The notes: generated from the sequence alone by a model not told the origin. 64,000 nt of DNA from Natronolimnohabitans innermongolicus JCM 12255 (GCF_000337215.1 NZ_AOHZ01000075.1:2371-66370); one strand, 5' to 3'. Counted from the stretch's first letter, positions 41,018 to 50,016 are shown. A program made the numbers and translations.

Positions 41018-41167
41018 ATGAGCCACACTATCGAGATCAGCGACGAGATGAAAGAGCGACTCGAGACCCACTGCGAAGAGGGTGAAACGTACGAGGAGTT
41101 CCTGGAGGAGTTGCTCACGATCTACGAGACCGAAGGCGCGTTTCTGCGGGAAGGATACTCCGAGTGA
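41018..41167 (+). CDS. small acidic protein, antitoxin-like
   Basis: A 49-residue protein: MSHTIEISDEMKERLETHCE, then ETYEEFLEELLTIYE and a short tail. The first strand (HTIEIS) and following helix resemble the dimerising part of ribbon-helix-helix or VapB-like antitoxins widespread in haloarchaea. No toxin follows; instead the TIM-like gene begins at its stop codon, with the TGA overlapping a possible GTG start. The function is unknown. Confidence 0.75.
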   Translation: MSHTIEISDEMKERLETHCEEGETYEEFLEELLTIYETEGAFLREGYSE

Positions 41168-41172
41168 CCGGG

Positions 41173-41859
41173 ATGGCCCTCGAGTATCCGTACTTTTTGG
41201 TTAACTACAAGACGGCGACGGAGACGGTCGGCGAGGACGGAGTGGCGTTCACTCGGACGATCGACCGCGTCGCCCGGGAGACGGAGACGCGATTTGCCGT
41301 CGCGCCACAGCCGACCGACATCCGCCTCGTCGCGTCAACGACGGACCTGCCGATCGTCGCGCAGTTCGCGACGCGACGCGAAGACGCCGCGCTCGGCACG
41401 CCGACGCTCGAGGCCGTCGCGGCCGCCGGCGCCGACGCCGTCTTCGTCAACCACCCGCAAAACGAGGCGACGTTCGCCGACGTCCCGCGGCTGCTCGAGC
41501 GGTGTTCGGAGCTCGGACTCGAGTCGATCGTCTGCGTCAACAGCCGCGAGCAGACTCGCGCGGCGCTGACGTACGACCCTGACTGCCTGCTTTTCGAACG
41601 ACCGGCCGACATCGCGAGCGAGGCGGGACTGATTCGAACGCATCCGGAGCGGATCGCGTCGTTCGTCGAAACGGTCGAGGCGGCGGCGCCGGCGACGCGG
41701 ACGTTCGTCGGGGGCGGCGTTCGGACTGCCGACGACGTCGAGCGGGCGTTCGACTGCGGCGTCGACGCCACGGGGGCGGCCTCGGCGGCGCTCGAGGCCG
41801 ACGACCGCGAAGCGTGGCTTCGGTCGATCGCCAACGCCGTCCCTGGGGCGCTTGAGTAG
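41173..41859 (+). CDS. triosephosphate isomerase-like protein
   Basis: A 228-residue TIM barrel. It keeps the TIM layout: Lys in FLVNYKTATE, His in FVNHPQNEA (archaeal TIM has NHSEN), Glu in LLFERPADI (TIM: VEPPEL), and the phosphate loop FVGGGVRTADD. All three catalytic residues are therefore present, but the motifs are divergent from canonical haloarchaeal TpiA, so this may be a second isomerase with another substrate. ATG at 41173; GTG at 41164 overlaps the preceding stop and is possible. It is co-directional with the small antitoxin-like gene. Confidence 0.75.
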   Translation: MALEYPYFLVNYKTATETVGEDGVAFTRTIDRVARETETRFAVAPQPTDIRLVASTTDLPIVAQFATRREDAALGTPTLEAVAAAGADAVFVNHPQNEATFADVPRLLERCSELGLESIVCVNSREQTRAALTYDPDCLLFERPADIASEAGLIRTHPERIASFVETVEAAAPATRTFVGGGVRTADDVERAFDCGVDATGAASAALEADDREAWLRSIANAVPGALE

Positions 41860-41906
41860 CATTGCTAACGGAAGCGGTGGAACAAACGCGAAAACGGTGG
41901 GTCGTT

Positions 41907-43256
41907 TCAGTCGTGTGCGACCGGTTCGCGGTCCTGTTCGTGTTCCTGTTTCTCCTGGAGGTGCTCGATCGCGTGGAGTTCGACGACCGGGATGACCTTG
42001 GCGATGCTGAGGAAGAACAGGACGACCATGCCGATCGTTCCGAGGATCGAGGCGAACTCGATGAGACTCGGGAAGTACTCGCCGGGCGTCGCCGCGTAGA
42101 CGTCCATCGTCGGGTACATGAAGCCCTCGACGACGAAGAGGATCTTCTCGAGCAGCGTGGCCGCCAGCACGGCGAGACCGCAGATGACGGCCCGCTTTCT
42201 CGTGAACAGCGCGGGACGGATCGTCTGGGCGAAGATGAACGCCAACACGATGCCGACGAGCCCCATCGAGAGGATGTAGATCGGATGGGTGAGCGTCGCG
42301 AACGCGACCTGGCTCACGTCGAGCGGCGCGGCGAAATTGCCGGTGGTCATCTGCTGAAGCTGGAGCCAGAGGAACAGCAGGCTGAAGAAGCCGAGCCAGA
42401 GCGTCAGCCCGCGGAAGATGTCGTCGGTGATGATGTGATCCCAGTCGTACGCCCAGCGGAAGGCGTAGGAGAGGAGAATTACGCCGCTGATCGCCGACGT
42501 CAGCGCGATGGTGAGAAACTGCGGCCCCTGGACGGCGCCGAACCAGCCGGGCATCGTCGGGATGACGGCGAACAGCCACGGAATGACGCCGCCGTGGAGC
42601 AACAGCGGCGCCATGATGATGATCGCCAGCGCGAGCCACCAGACCATTCGCTGGACGATTTCGTCCTCTTTCTCCGAGTACCCGATCGTCAGGAGCTTGT
42701 AGATCGGTTCGAAGTGGTCCGGCAGCTGATCGCGCAGCCGCGTGACGTCGTAGCGGATCGTCAACGCGAGGTAGGTCGCCGTCAGGACGAAGTAGGCCGT
42801 AATGACGGTCACGTCCCAGACCAGCGGCGAGTTGTGAATCGTGATATGGTAGTGACCGAGCACGCTGGTGACCATTCGGTCCGGACGGCCCATGTGGACG
42901 ATGACGTAGAAGCCGGCGGCTGAGAGGCCGGCGAGTGTCAACAGTTCTGCCAGCCGGGCGACGGGCATGTACCGCTCCATTCCCAGCAGCCTGACGGCCG
43001 CCGAGAGGATGATCCCCCCGTGTGCGATCCCGACCCACCAGATGAACGCACCGATGTACAGCCCCCAGGTGACGCCGCCGCCGGTCCCCCAGTCGGAGAG
43101 TCCCGTCACGACCATCCCTTCGTAGAGTTGGTACATCCAGCCCACGAGGAAGAGCGCGAACGCAAGCCCAGCGACACCGGCCAGTGCGAAGTACTTCGTC
43201 GACGTATTCTGTATCGGCCGCAGGATATCGGCCTTCTGTGGCGTTTTAGTACTCAT
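41907..43256 (-). CDS. NrfD/PsrC-type quinol-interacting membrane subunit
   Basis: A 449-residue protein with about ten membrane helices. YEGMVVTGLSDWGTGGGVTWG, then GGIILSAAVRLLGMERYMPVARLAE and GRPDRMVTSVLGHYHITIHNSPLVW are characteristic of NrfD-family subunits, which oxidise quinol for a partner Fe-S or molybdoenzyme. The C-terminal tail is charged (LQEKQEHEQDREPVAHD). The start is the ATG at 43256; an upstream frame to 43826 is not protein-like. The partner Fe-S and catalytic subunits are not adjacent, which is unusual. Confidence 0.88.
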   Translation of the reverse strand: MSTKTPQKADILRPIQNTSTKYFALAGVAGLAFALFLVGWMYQLYEGMVVTGLSDWGTGGGVTWGLYIGAFIWWVGIAHGGIILSAAVRLLGMERYMPVARLAELLTLAGLSAAGFYVIVHMGRPDRMVTSVLGHYHITIHNSPLVWDVTVITAYFVLTATYLALTIRYDVTRLRDQLPDHFEPIYKLLTIGYSEKEDEIVQRMVWWLALAIIIMAPLLLHGGVIPWLFAVIPTMPGWFGAVQGPQFLTIALTSAISGVILLSYAFRWAYDWDHIITDDIFRGLTLWLGFFSLLFLWLQLQQMTTGNFAAPLDVSQVAFATLTHPIYILSMGLVGIVLAFIFAQTIRPALFTRKRAVICGLAVLAATLLEKILFVVEGFMYPTMDVYAATPGEYFPSLIEFASILGTIGMVVLFFLSIAKVIPVVELHAIEHLQEKQEHEQDREPVAHD

Positions 43257-43561
43257 CGTGACAGTGCTTCTCAAGCGTACCGTAAGGAGCGCCGTTAGTC
43301 CATGCGTTGGCCTTGCAAGCAAATCTGAGCCGAACGGTGTCTCCCGATAGCGGTGGCTTCGAGGCTGTTTTCGACCACCGAAATGCTGTATTGGGACGTA
43401 ATCGACGCGCCGTCGACTGTCGGCCCGAGTCGGTAACAGGTAATTTCGGCCCGTCGGCCGAAATATGCCGCCGAAACCGGAGGGTACTCCGGTCGGCTCC
43501 CGATTCTGTGTGTCGGACGCTAACACAATACAGTAAAGTGTTCGCTCGCCCAAGCGCTTGC
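43257..43561. other. divergent intergenic region
   Basis: About 305 bp between the NrfD gene and the universal-stress-protein gene. The main structure is a perfect 9-bp inverted repeat ATTTCGGCC - 4 nt - GGCCGAAAT (43443-43464), either a hairpin or a regulator site. No gene is seen. Confidence 0.5.
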
Positions 43562-43975
43562 ATGACGCTGTTAGTCGCCCTCGACGACTCCGACCCCAGT
43601 TGGGCGGCACTCGAGTACGCGCTCGAGGAACACCACGACGACGTCGTCGTCGCACACGTGGTCGACGTGCGCGAGAGCGGCTACGGCGAGTTCGCACACC
43701 TGGGGACAACGACCCTCCGCGAACAGCGGGAGGCGCAGGCGGAGGCGTTGTTCGACGCTGCTCACGAACTGGCGGCCGAGTTCGGTCGTGAGGTCGAGAC
43801 GACGCTGTTGATCGGTCGTCCCGCATCAGAAGTCGTCGAGTGTGCGGCCGACCGGGACGTCGACCGAATCATCGTCGGCAGTCACGGCCGATCCGGCGTG
43901 TCACGCGTCGTACTCGGGAGCGTGGCAGAGCAGATCGCCCGTCGATCGCCCGTTCCGGTGACGATCGTCAGGTGA
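43562..43975 (+). CDS. universal stress protein, single UspA domain
   Basis: A 137-residue protein starting MTLLVALDDSDPSWAALEYA with the nucleotide-binding first strand, and a phosphate loop GSHGRSGVSRVVLGSVAEQI near the C-terminus (G-x2-G-x9-G-S). An in-frame start at 43307 adds 85 residues of non-conserved sequence and is rejected. It is divergent from the NrfD gene. It resembles either half of the tandem USP at 35034-35867. Confidence 0.92.
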   Translation: MTLLVALDDSDPSWAALEYALEEHHDDVVVAHVVDVRESGYGEFAHLGTTTLREQREAQAEALFDAAHELAAEFGREVETTLLIGRPASEVVECAADRDVDRIIVGSHGRSGVSRVVLGSVAEQIARRSPVPVTIVR

Positions 43976-44087
43976 CGCCGTCAACACCGACTTGCGGCGG
44001 TCTCCGGAGTCGAGCCGTTGGTTTCGACCGGAAATATCGGGTGACTACTCGTTAGTTGGGAGCGGATACTCCGGCGTGACTGAATAA

Positions 44088-44094
44088 ACTAATA
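44088..44094 (+). promoter_or_regulatory. TATA box of the lipid reductase gene
   Basis: ACTAATAT in an AT-rich run (aataaactaatatg), centred about 27 nt before the ATG at 44119, consistent with a leaderless transcript. Confidence 0.5.
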
Positions 44095-44118
44095 TGTCTC
44101 CGAAATAGTTTCGCGGGT

Positions 44119-45363
44119 ATGAACGACCACTACGATGTGGTGATTGCCGGCGCCGGTCCGGCGGGTGGCCAGTGCGCACGGGACCTCGCGAGCAGGGGCT
44201 ACGACGTCGTCGTCCTCGAGACCGAGGCCGAAGACGAGTTCCCGCGCCAGAGCAACAAGTCCACCGCGGGGACGTTCCCCTCGATGATGGCTTCCTTCGG
44301 GATTCCGGACGACGTGGTCATGCAGTACACCGACAAGGTCGTCCTCGAGTCGCCGATGAACCACTACGTCCGCGACCAACCCGGTGCCGTCCTCGAGTTC
44401 GCCGACTTCAAGCGATTCCTCGTCTCCGACAGTCGCGAAGACGGCGCGGAGTACCGCTTCGACGCCCGCGTCACCGCGCCGATTACGGAAGGCGGCGAGA
44501 TCGTCGGCGTCCGGTACAACGGCGATCAGGAAGTCTACGGCGACATCGTCATCGACGCGACCGGGCCAGCCGCGCCGCTGGCGAAGAAACTCGACGTCGT
44601 CGATCTCAAACGGGAAAACCACGCGATCGGCATCGAGTACGAGTTCGAGGGGATCGATATCGACCGTCCCGGCTTCGCGGATCTGCGCGACGCGATGATG
44701 CTTCGCCTCGATCACAACATCGCTCCCGGCGGCTACTCGTGGATCTTCCACACCGGCGAGGATACCGCGAAGGTCGGCCTCTGTTACATCCAGAACGAAC
44801 ACCACTCCCGGTACGCCACGGACGGGTTCGGGATCGACGACTACCTCGAGCACTGGCTCGAGACCGACCCGCGCTTTGCGAACGCGACCAAACTCGAGGG
44901 CAAGATGCACCGCGGCTCGGCTCACATCCAGCTGCCCGACACGATGCACACCGATCGATTCATGGCCATCGGCGACACCGTGCCGACGGTCGACCCGCTC
45001 TGGGGTGAGGGGATCAACAAGTGCATGCAGTCGGGTCGCGTCGCCGCCGTCGCGGCCGACAGCTGCCTGAAACACGGCGACGTCGAGCCGACCGCCGAGA
45101 ACCTCGAGGTCTACGACACGCTCTGGCACCGCGACGTGGCGCCGAACCAGCGCAAGCGGCTGCTGATGACTCAGCTGCTGTATCTCGCGCCGAACGATCG
45201 CTACGACGAGTTCATGCGCGACCTCGAGCAACTCGACGACGAGGTTCTGGCGAAGGCCAACCGCGGGGATTTCACCGCCATCACCCGTCTCTTCCACCTC
45301 GAGGACGTCCCGATGCTCGCGCAGTTTGCCAAACAGCGGTTCGGTTCTGGTCTCCTTCCGTAA
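44119..45363 (+). CDS. digeranylgeranylglycerophospholipid reductase (geranylgeranyl reductase family)
   Basis: A 414-residue FAD enzyme that saturates the isoprenoid chains of archaeal membrane lipids. VVIAGAGPAGGQCARDLASRGYDVVVLET is the FAD-binding N-terminus; IDATGPAAPLAKKL and GDTVPTVDPLWGEGINKCMQSGR are family signatures (ATG and GD boxes). The length is typical of archaeal reductases. It is a single gene with its own TATA box. Confidence 0.9.
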   Translation: MNDHYDVVIAGAGPAGGQCARDLASRGYDVVVLETEAEDEFPRQSNKSTAGTFPSMMASFGIPDDVVMQYTDKVVLESPMNHYVRDQPGAVLEFADFKRFLVSDSREDGAEYRFDARVTAPITEGGEIVGVRYNGDQEVYGDIVIDATGPAAPLAKKLDVVDLKRENHAIGIEYEFEGIDIDRPGFADLRDAMMLRLDHNIAPGGYSWIFHTGEDTAKVGLCYIQNEHHSRYATDGFGIDDYLEHWLETDPRFANATKLEGKMHRGSAHIQLPDTMHTDRFMAIGDTVPTVDPLWGEGINKCMQSGRVAAVAADSCLKHGDVEPTAENLEVYDTLWHRDVAPNQRKRLLMTQLLYLAPNDRYDEFMRDLEQLDDEVLAKANRGDFTAITRLFHLEDVPMLAQFAKQRFGSGLLP

Positions 45364-45451
45364 CGACCCCCCCGGCTTCCGGCTCCCCGTTTCCGCCGAG
45401 GGGCGTCCGCAGCCGAACGGTTAATGACCCTCGCCTGCGAGACGTGTCAGT

Positions 45452-46582
45452 ATGTTGCCTTCCCCGCGACGCGACGGTGCCGACGGCTCACGACGTGGCG
45501 TCTCCGCCCCGCTTTCACGGCGCGCGACGCTCGCCGCCGCCGGCGTCGCGCTCGTCACCGCGACGGCCGGCTGTTCGGACGTCTTCGACGACGATTCGGG
45601 CGATTCCGACGACGAGAACGACGAAGACGCGCTCGTCGCCAAAACGCCGTCGGAGACGCCGCTTCTCGCCCACCTCGACGTCGCCCAGATCGCGGGCGAC
45701 GACGCCGAGGCCGAACTCGAGGCGCTCGTTGCGGCCGATCCGGGCGACGTCGACGGCGCAATGACGGCGTTCGCCGCCAGAACGGGCCTCGATCCCCTCG
45801 AGGCGGACGAACTGCTCGTCTTCGGGGAAGCAGATGCCGACGCCGACGCTGACGCTAACAGTGACGCCGACAACGGCGATCTGGCCGACGATATTCTCGT
45901 CCGCGGCGGCTGGGAGACCGCCGACGTCGTGGACTCGCTCGAGGCCCAAACCGGAATCACGTACGAGGAGACGACCTATCTGGACGAGGCGGTGCTGTAC
46001 GAACCGTCCGAGTCGGGTCCGGTCGACGTGACGCTCGATACGACGCTCGGGGACGAATCCGAGGACGACACGCCCGACGACGCGACGACCGTCGAACCGG
46101 CGGTTCTCGGCGTCCTCGAGGACGACGCGTTCGTCGTCGGCTCCGAGAGCGTCGTCGAGGCGGTGCTCGACGTCGAGTACGACGGCGCCGACGCCGTCTC
46201 CGGATTCGTTCGAGACGCCTACGGCCGCGCTCGCGGCGCCCAGTTGACCGTCGCCTCCGAGTCGGTCGGCACGATCGTCCCCGAGCAGTATCGGATGCTC
46301 ATCGACGACGACCCGTTCGAGGACGCCGAGGCTATCGGCCGCAGCTACGCCGTTACCGACGCTGGCATCGCTCTCGAGGTCGGCCTCCACGCGGCCGACG
46401 AGGACGAGGCTGCAGACCTCGAGGCCGACCTCGAGGGAACGTACGTGCCGATCCTCGCCGACGTCAACGACGCGTTCGACGAGGCCCGCGACGACCTCGA
46501 GATCGACCGAGATGGTACCGTCGTCGAACTCCGCTACGAAGGCGACTCCGAGGCCGTCTTCGCCCTGCTCGACGAGGTGTAG
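45452..46582 (+). CDS. exported acidic lipoprotein
   Basis: A 376-residue protein. The N-terminus has RRGVSAPLSRRATLAAAGVALVTATAGC, a Tat-like signal ending in a lipobox Cys near residue 41. A disordered Asp/Ser stretch (DDSGDSDDENDED) follows, then a mixed alpha/beta domain. Repeated phrases such as EPAVLGVLEDDAFVVGSESV suggest an internal structural duplication. The ABC permease starts 6 bp after its stop, so it probably belongs to that operon; its cargo or role is unknown. Confidence 0.78.
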   Translation: MLPSPRRDGADGSRRGVSAPLSRRATLAAAGVALVTATAGCSDVFDDDSGDSDDENDEDALVAKTPSETPLLAHLDVAQIAGDDAEAELEALVAADPGDVDGAMTAFAARTGLDPLEADELLVFGEADADADADANSDADNGDLADDILVRGGWETADVVDSLEAQTGITYEETTYLDEAVLYEPSESGPVDVTLDTTLGDESEDDTPDDATTVEPAVLGVLEDDAFVVGSESVVEAVLDVEYDGADAVSGFVRDAYGRARGAQLTVASESVGTIVPEQYRMLIDDDPFEDAEAIGRSYAVTDAGIALEVGLHAADEDEAADLEADLEGTYVPILADVNDAFDEARDDLEIDRDGTVVELRYEGDSEAVFALLDEV

Positions 46583-46588
46583 CCCCGC

Positions 46589-47653
46589 GTGGATCTGCTC
46601 GCACTGTTGCGCAAGGAGGCCATCGGCAGCCGGCGGAACCTGGGGCTGCTCGTCGTCCTGTTGCTCGTCCTCCCCGGCGGAATCGTCGCCGGCACCGCCG
46701 TCTTCGAACAGACCGTCCCGCAGGACGTTCCCGTCGGCGTCGTCGCGGACGAGGAGGCGAGCGAGGGCGACGTCGCCATCACGACGATGGCGATGGAGCA
46801 GTTCGCGACGCCGGTCGAATACGACTCCGACGAGGAGGCCCGCGACGACCTCCAGCGCGAGGAAATCTACCTCGTGGTGCACGTCCCCGGCGGGATCATG
46901 GACGAGGAGACCGACGCGAACGTAACCGTCGTCTCCGACCACGCCTTCGCACCGCTCGAGGAGCCGATCAACGAGAGCCTCGGAATCGCCGAATCCGAAC
47001 TCGACGGCGCCGTCGCGTCGAACGCGAGCATCGACCACGACCAGGTTGGCGACGAGCGCAGCCTCTCGGAGTTTCTCGTGCCGACCGGCGTGTTCGTCTT
47101 CGTGACCCTCTACGCGCTGGTCTACCTGCCGTACCAGCTCCGCTCGGAGCGGCTGGTTCTCGACCGCCTGCAGACGGAGTCCAGACTCGAGACCGTCGTG
47201 GCGAGCAAACTGCTGTTCTACGGCGCGGCGCTCGTCGTGTCGCTTTCTGCCGTCGCCGCCGTCGGCTGGTGGCTCGGCTACAACGTGGCGACGCTGTCGC
47301 CGCTCACGCTCGGCGTGGTCGGCGTGACGTTTCTCTATCTGGCCGCCATCGGCCTGGCCGTCACCTTCGCGCTCGGCCTCCGACAGACGGCGCTGTTCGT
47401 CAACCTCGGGCTCGCGCTCGCGATTTTCGGGCTCTCGAGTCTGGTCTATCCGACCGGCTTCTTCTCCTCGAGACAGGGGACGATTTCGGAGCTGCTGCCG
47501 ACGTACTACTCGTCGGTGACGACACGAAGTGCGATGTTGCGCGACGCGCCGGCCTCGCTGTACGCCGACTACCTGCTGTGGCTCGCCGCGACGGCGTTCG
47601 GCTCGCTCGTCCTCTTGCAACTGTCCCTGATCTGGTACCGACGGAGGCGATAA
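46589..47653 (+). CDS. ABC transporter permease (ABC-2 type)
   Basis: A 354-residue permease starting with GTG at 46589, 6 bp after the lipoprotein stop. Helices lie near residues 14-34 (NLGLLVVLLLVLPGGIVAG), then after a large outside domain (about 35-160) a cluster of five from about 170 on. The topology, one helix, large extracellular loop, five helices, fits ABC-2 exporters. It pairs with the ATPase directly downstream, 2 nt after its stop. Confidence 0.88.
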   Translation: MDLLALLRKEAIGSRRNLGLLVVLLLVLPGGIVAGTAVFEQTVPQDVPVGVVADEEASEGDVAITTMAMEQFATPVEYDSDEEARDDLQREEIYLVVHVPGGIMDEETDANVTVVSDHAFAPLEEPINESLGIAESELDGAVASNASIDHDQVGDERSLSEFLVPTGVFVFVTLYALVYLPYQLRSERLVLDRLQTESRLETVVASKLLFYGAALVVSLSAVAAVGWWLGYNVATLSPLTLGVVGVTFLYLAAIGLAVTFALGLRQTALFVNLGLALAIFGLSSLVYPTGFFSSRQGTISELLPTYYSSVTTRSAMLRDAPASLYADYLLWLAATAFGSLVLLQLSLIWYRRRR

Positions 47654-47655
47654 CC

Positions 47656-48384
47656 GTGCCCGATTCCGACACCACGAACACGAACACGGACGCGAACACG
47701 ACCACGACCACAACCATGACTGACGACGCCGACCTCGCGCTCGTCGACGTCACGAAACGCTACGGCGAGACGACCGCCCTCGAGACCCTCTCGCTCGAGT
47801 TCCGACCCGGAACGTTCCACGGCCTGATCGGTCCGAACGGCTCCGGCAAGACGACGCTGTTCGCCATGCTCGCCGGACTCACGCGTCCCACCAGCGGTCG
47901 AATCGAACGCTCGTCGGCGACGACCGTCGGCTACAGCTTTCAGGAACCACGATTCTACCCCAGCCTGACCGTCCGCGAGAACCTCGAGATCTTCCGTGGC
48001 TTCGCTGACGACCCGCCGCCGGCGTCGTGGCTCGAGACGCTGCTCGAGGAACTGCGACTCGAGCCCGCAGCGGACCGCCGGGCCGACGAGCTCTCGGGCG
48101 GGTTCCGCAAGAAACTCGACCTCGGACTCGCGCTGATCAAGCGACCCCAGTATCTCCTGCTCGACGAACCCCTGGCCGACGTCGACGACTACTCCCGCCG
48201 GCGGATCAGGGCGTTCCTCGACGACTACTGCGAGGGCGACCGAACAGTCGTCGTCTCGACGCACAACGTCGCCGCCTTCGCCGACGCCCTCGATCGGCTC
48301 ACCGTCGTCGTCGACGGCGACCTTCGGTACGACGGCGCTCCCGAGGACGACGTCGTCTCCCAGTATCGCTCGCTGCTCGAGTGA
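47656..48384 (+). CDS. ABC transporter ATP-binding protein
   Basis: A 242-residue ATPase: Walker A GLIGPNGSGKTTLFAML, Q-loop YSFQEPRFYPSLTVREN, signature LSGGFRKKLDLGLAL and Walker B QYLLLDEPLADVD with the H-loop STHNVAAF. A GTG at 47656 yields an N-terminal tail of Asn/Thr/Asp repeats; the ATG at 47716 (after the run) is an alternative and gives a normal start (MTDDADLALVDVTKRYG). It is the third gene of the lipoprotein-permease-ATPase operon. Confidence 0.9.
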   Translation: MPDSDTTNTNTDANTTTTTTMTDDADLALVDVTKRYGETTALETLSLEFRPGTFHGLIGPNGSGKTTLFAMLAGLTRPTSGRIERSSATTVGYSFQEPRFYPSLTVRENLEIFRGFADDPPPASWLETLLEELRLEPAADRRADELSGGFRKKLDLGLALIKRPQYLLLDEPLADVDDYSRRRIRAFLDDYCEGDRTVVVSTHNVAAFADALDRLTVVVDGDLRYDGAPEDDVVSQYRSLLE

Positions 48385-48489
48385 CCGCGGCCGCTCCCGG
48401 TCGATCGGTCGTCGGTCGCCGTCCCCGTGGTAATTTGGTTCTCCGCCTCGACACTCGAGTCGAATCGAGTCACGTCGAGTCCACTCACG

Positions 48490-49288
48490 ATGGTCGCCCT
48501 CGAGAACCTCGCGCTGGTCTTCGTCGCCGGACTAATTACGGCGCTCGCGACCGGCCTCGGTGCACTCCCCTTTCTCGTCGTCGAGACCATCGGCGACCGC
48601 CGGCGCGTTCTCCTCTGGGGATTTGCCTCCGGGATCATGCTCGCCGCGTCGATATTCGGACTGCTCGAGGAAGGGCTGGCCGCGGGCTCGATCTGGCAGC
48701 TCTCGATCGGCGTCGTCGCGGGAATCGCACTCGTCGTCGTCGCTCGCGACGTCCTGCTCGACGCCGATATCGACCCTCGCGAGTACGAGGTAGGCCGACT
48801 TCGCGAAGCTCGTGCTTATCCTCGGCGTCCTCACCGTTCACAGCTTTCCGGAGGGCGTCGCCATCGGGGTCTCGTTCGCCGACCTCGGCCTCGAGGGCGG
48901 CACCGAACTGCTCGGCTTTACCGTGCCGCTACTGGCCATCTTCATGACTGTCGCTATCTCGATCCACAACGTTCCGGAGGGAACCGCCATCGCCATCCCC
49001 CTGTCCTCGATGGGCGTCAGCGACTGGAAACTCGTCTGGTGGGCCGTCTTCTCGAGTCTCCCCCAGCCCATCGGCGCCGTCGTCGCGTTCGCGTTCGTCC
49101 GCTACGCTCGGGAGTTCCTCGCCTACGGCTTCGGCTTCGCCGCGGGCGCGATGTGCTATCTCGTCCTCACCGAGTTCGTCCCCGAGGCGCTCGAGACCGG
49201 TCGCGGCCTTCCGCGCGACGGGAAGCCGGAACTGGCTGCCGGCATCGCCCTCGGCGTGGTCGTTATGGTGCCGCTCGCGTTCCTCTGA
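48490..49288 (+). pseudogene. ZIP family metal transporter, interrupted by a frameshift
   Basis: The first part (from ATG 48490) reads MVALENLALVFVAGLITALA and continues as ZIP helices I-III up to about residue 101, then loses homology. From about 48793 the +1 frame continues ADFAKLVLILGVLTVHSFPEG, with the two hallmark boxes HSFPEGVAIG and HNVPEGTAIAIP, and ends at 49288. Removing one base (the T at 48791, gagGTAG to gagGAG) restores an unbroken 265-residue ZIP protein. ZIPs import zinc, iron or manganese. It may be a real mutation or a sequencing error; both readings are possible. Confidence 0.85.
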
Positions 49289-49332
49289 CGCGTTCGGAGC
49301 GTACCGCTCGCGTTCGTGCCGTGTCGCCCGCT

Positions 49333-49338
49333 TTTATA
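49333..49338 (+). promoter_or_regulatory. TATA box of the RidA gene
   Basis: TTTATA centred about 27 nt upstream of the ATG at 49363, giving a leaderless transcript. Confidence 0.5.
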
Positions 49339-49362
49339 CGCTCGCGGCCCGACCACTCGAGT

Positions 49363-49743
49363 ATGAAACGCGTCACCGAAACCGACGCCGCACCGGCCGC
49401 CGTCGGCGCCTACAGCCAGGCAACGAGCACCGACGACCTGCTGTTCACCGCCGGCCAGATCCCCATGACCCCCGACGGCGACCTGCTCGACGACGAACCG
49501 ATCGCCGCCCAGACCGAACAGGCGCTGGACAACCTCCTCGCCATCCTCGAGGCGGACGGCGCCGCCGCCGAAGACGTCCTCAAAGTCACCGTCTTCCTCG
49601 ACGACATCGACGACTTCGAGGCGATGAACGACGCCTACGCCGACTACTTCGACGACGAACCGCCCGCCCGCAGCGCCATCGAAGTCGCCGCCCTCCCCAA
49701 AGGCGTCGGCATCGAAATCGAAGCCGTCGCCACCCTCGAGTGA
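49363..49743 (+). CDS. RidA family enamine/imine deaminase
   Basis: A 126-residue trimeric Rid protein. Family signatures are VGAYSQATSTDDLLFTAGQIPMTPDGDL near the start, TEQALDNLLAILEADGA in the middle, and PARSAIEVAALPKGVGIEIEAVATL at the end, with the conserved Arg. RidA hydrolyses reactive enamines from PLP enzymes. The next gene starts three bases after its stop. Confidence 0.95.
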   Translation: MKRVTETDAAPAAVGAYSQATSTDDLLFTAGQIPMTPDGDLLDDEPIAAQTEQALDNLLAILEADGAAAEDVLKVTVFLDDIDDFEAMNDAYADYFDDEPPARSAIEVAALPKGVGIEIEAVATLE

Positions 49744-49746
49744 GTC

Positions 49747-50016
49747 ATGTCCGTACTCGGTCTTCGCCCCCGCGTCAAGGCAGCGCTGCTGTGGGGTGCC
49801 GTCGGGTCCATGGCCTTCCTGGTGCTCGTCCAGGGCTACGCGCTGCTCGTCGACCCGCTCGTCTCGCTCGCACGAGGCGCGGCCATCGCGGTCCTCGTGG
49901 GCGCGATGACGACAGGGTGTGCGTACCGACTCGAGCACCGCGTCGCCGAGTGGGCGGCTCGTCGCGCACGGCGTGGCGACGAGTCACACGGCGTCGACGG
50001 TAAAAGTAAGAGTTAA
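49747..50016 (+). CDS. small two-helix membrane protein
   Basis: An 89-residue protein with two hydrophobic segments (about 14-33 and 42-57) and a basic C-terminus (EHRVAEWAARRARRGDESHG). No motif is recognised; it is probably a membrane anchor or small regulator. It follows ridA directly and precedes the tRNA-Ser gene by 27 bp. Confidence 0.7.
   Translation: MSVLGLRPRVKAALLWGAVGSMAFLVLVQGYALLVDPLVSLARGAAIAVLVGAMTTGCAYRLEHRVAEWAARRARRGDESHGVDGKSKS

Noticed and set aside
43307-43561. N-terminal extension of the universal stress protein at 43562
   Set aside because: The extra 85 residues are Arg-rich and lack family similarity; the UspA fold starts at the ATG at 43562.
45515-47713. 732-codon minus-strand frame across the lipoprotein and permease genes
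   Set aside because: Antisense shadow of two genes with a lipobox and membrane helices; no recognisable motif.
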